Assembly (NCBI GenBank): GCA_013696065.1
Contig: JACCZJ010000117.1
Location: 1-13,676 of the forward strand
Direction of reading: 5' to 3'
Source of the DNA: Nocardioidaceae bacterium
Lineage (GTDB): Bacteria; Actinomycetota; Actinomycetes; Propionibacteriales; Nocardioidaceae
Length of the DNA: 13,676 nucleotides
In this document: piece by piece, positions 12,950 through 13,676 of the stretch
Layout: every line of letters begins with the position of its first letter
How positions within the stretch are numbered: the stretch's first letter is position 1
Made by a program: the position numbers and the translations under genes
Notes under the pieces: model-generated
What the model saw: only the letters and a program-made list of their open reading frames with translations
Told to the model about the DNA's origin: nothing
Database searches by the model: none

Positions 12950-13676
12950 GCCGGCTCGCCCCGAACCGGTAGGCGGGCATGCACCCCGAAGCCGCCGTCG
13001 GCGAGCGGCCCCGCGTCGAGCGTCCCACCGAAGACAGCCACTCGTTCCCGCATGCCGAGGAGACCTTGCCCTCGGCCGGAGCGCAGGCCGTCGAGATCGG
13101 GCCGGCCGGAGGTGTCGCCACCATCGTCGCGGACCGACAGGTCGACCGCCTCACGCTCGTAGCGCAGCCGGACGGCCACCTGCGACCGGGCCGCGTGACT
13201 GGCTGCGTTGCTGAGCGATTCCTGCACGATGCGGTAGAGGGTGAGGCCCATCGCGGGAGGCAGTCGCCGGCGCTCACCCTCGACGGTGATCTGCACGGTG
13301 AGGCCGGAGGCACGGGCGCCGCCGAGCAGGGTGTCCAGATCGTCAACCCCTACCGGCGGGGCTGTGGCGGCCGACTCCTGGTCGACCTCGCGAAGCACGC
13401 CGAGCATACGGCGCATCTACTCCAGCGCCTCACGTGCGCTGCGCTCGATCACGGCCAACGGTTCCCGCACGCGCGCCGGGTCGTCGTTCAGGACGCCTGA
13501 GGCAGCCATCGCCTGGAGCACGACGATGTTTCATGTTGTGAGTGACCGCATCGTGGAGCTCTCGCGCGATACGGGCGCGCTCGTCCTGGACCGCCGCGAC
13601 CGCCTCCTCATGGCGCCAGCGCTCCAGCGCGGCGTTGTCGTCGGTGAGGCGACGAGCCCGGCGGGTGCCCCGGACC
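12946..13676 (-). pseudogene. Sensor histidine kinase with frameshift and in-frame stop; N-terminus beyond window
   Basis: Partner kinase of the adjacent response regulator. From the right edge the frame reads RARRLTDDNAAL, then the HisKA_3 dimerisation box ERARIARELHDAVTHNM, whose phosphoacceptor His codon is at 13553-13555. Directly after it the minus strand has ATGAAACATCGTCGTG where family sequence expects ATG AAC ATC GTC GTG (MNIVV). One A too many (TTT at 13529-13531 on the plus strand) shifts the frame, which then stops at TGA 13432-13430. In the restored frame the protein continues NIVVLQAMAASGVL to EALE, then meets TAG (13419-13417) where LEEMRRML is expected. After it the ATPase domain is intact (LTLYRIVQESLSNAASHA, VRDDG, GQGLLGMRERV) to the stop at 12946. 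A restart at ATG 13416 could still make a 156-residue ATPase fragment. Base-calling error near a contig end is the main alternative. Confidence 0.8.

Overview
The window is high-GC DNA with frequent GTG starts, short intergenic gaps and the gene order aroA-rsgA-(one gene)-hisN. Together these point to an actinobacterium. I cannot fix the genus by eye; Nocardioidaceae or Intrasporangiaceae would be reasonable guesses. Almost every base is explained by housekeeping genes, small membrane-protein genes or two regulatory systems. I see no insertion sequence, phage, CRISPR, rRNA or tRNA.

Layout. (1) 1-3132: a truncated, degenerate GGDEF-like gene (minus) is divergent from a large fused regulator (plus). 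The regulator is an ECF sigma factor joined to a zinc-binding anti-sigma-like module, hydrophobic segments, a proline-rich linker with tandem repeats and three Cys-paired beta-sandwich repeats. A strong hairpin follows it. (2) 3344-7535 (plus): an archaeal-type aspartyl-tRNA synthetase, a DoxX-like membrane protein, aroA (EPSP synthase) and rsgA (ribosome-maturation GTPase), closely packed. (3) 7574-9747: a DUF2231 membrane protein (minus), hisN (histidinol-phosphatase, plus) and an unrecognised multi-pass membrane protein (minus) whose end overlaps hisN. (4) 9864-11097: a two-CBS-domain protein and an FKBP-type prolyl isomerase (plus) flank a pair of 33-bp direct repeats; a convergent S4-domain RNA-binding protein (minus) follows. 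(5) 11155-12238 (minus): a 17-bp perfect inverted repeat lies beyond the 3' end of a coupled pair of membrane-protein genes, one of which has a duplicated ExxE motif. (6) 12287-13676 (minus): a NarL-type response regulator and its sensor kinase, which runs off the window.

Three points stand out. The sigma factor carries its own apparent anti-sigma module (C195-x25-H221-x3-C225-x2-C228) and an apparently extracytoplasmic domain, so it may be a one-protein transmembrane sensor. The sensor kinase is broken twice as read: an extra base just after the phosphoacceptor His box and an in-frame TAG 110 bases later; its response regulator is intact. Three start codons (hisN, FKBP, the ExxE membrane protein) lie 6-7 bases after a TAnnnT -10 box with no Shine-Dalgarno sequence, as expected for leaderless mRNAs.

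Functional links within the window are mostly those of a conserved chromosomal neighbourhood, not one pathway. The exceptions are the kinase/regulator pair and the ATGA-coupled membrane pair. The candidate novel items are the fused sigma factor with its possible leader mini-ORF, the ExxE pair and the non-coding repeats.
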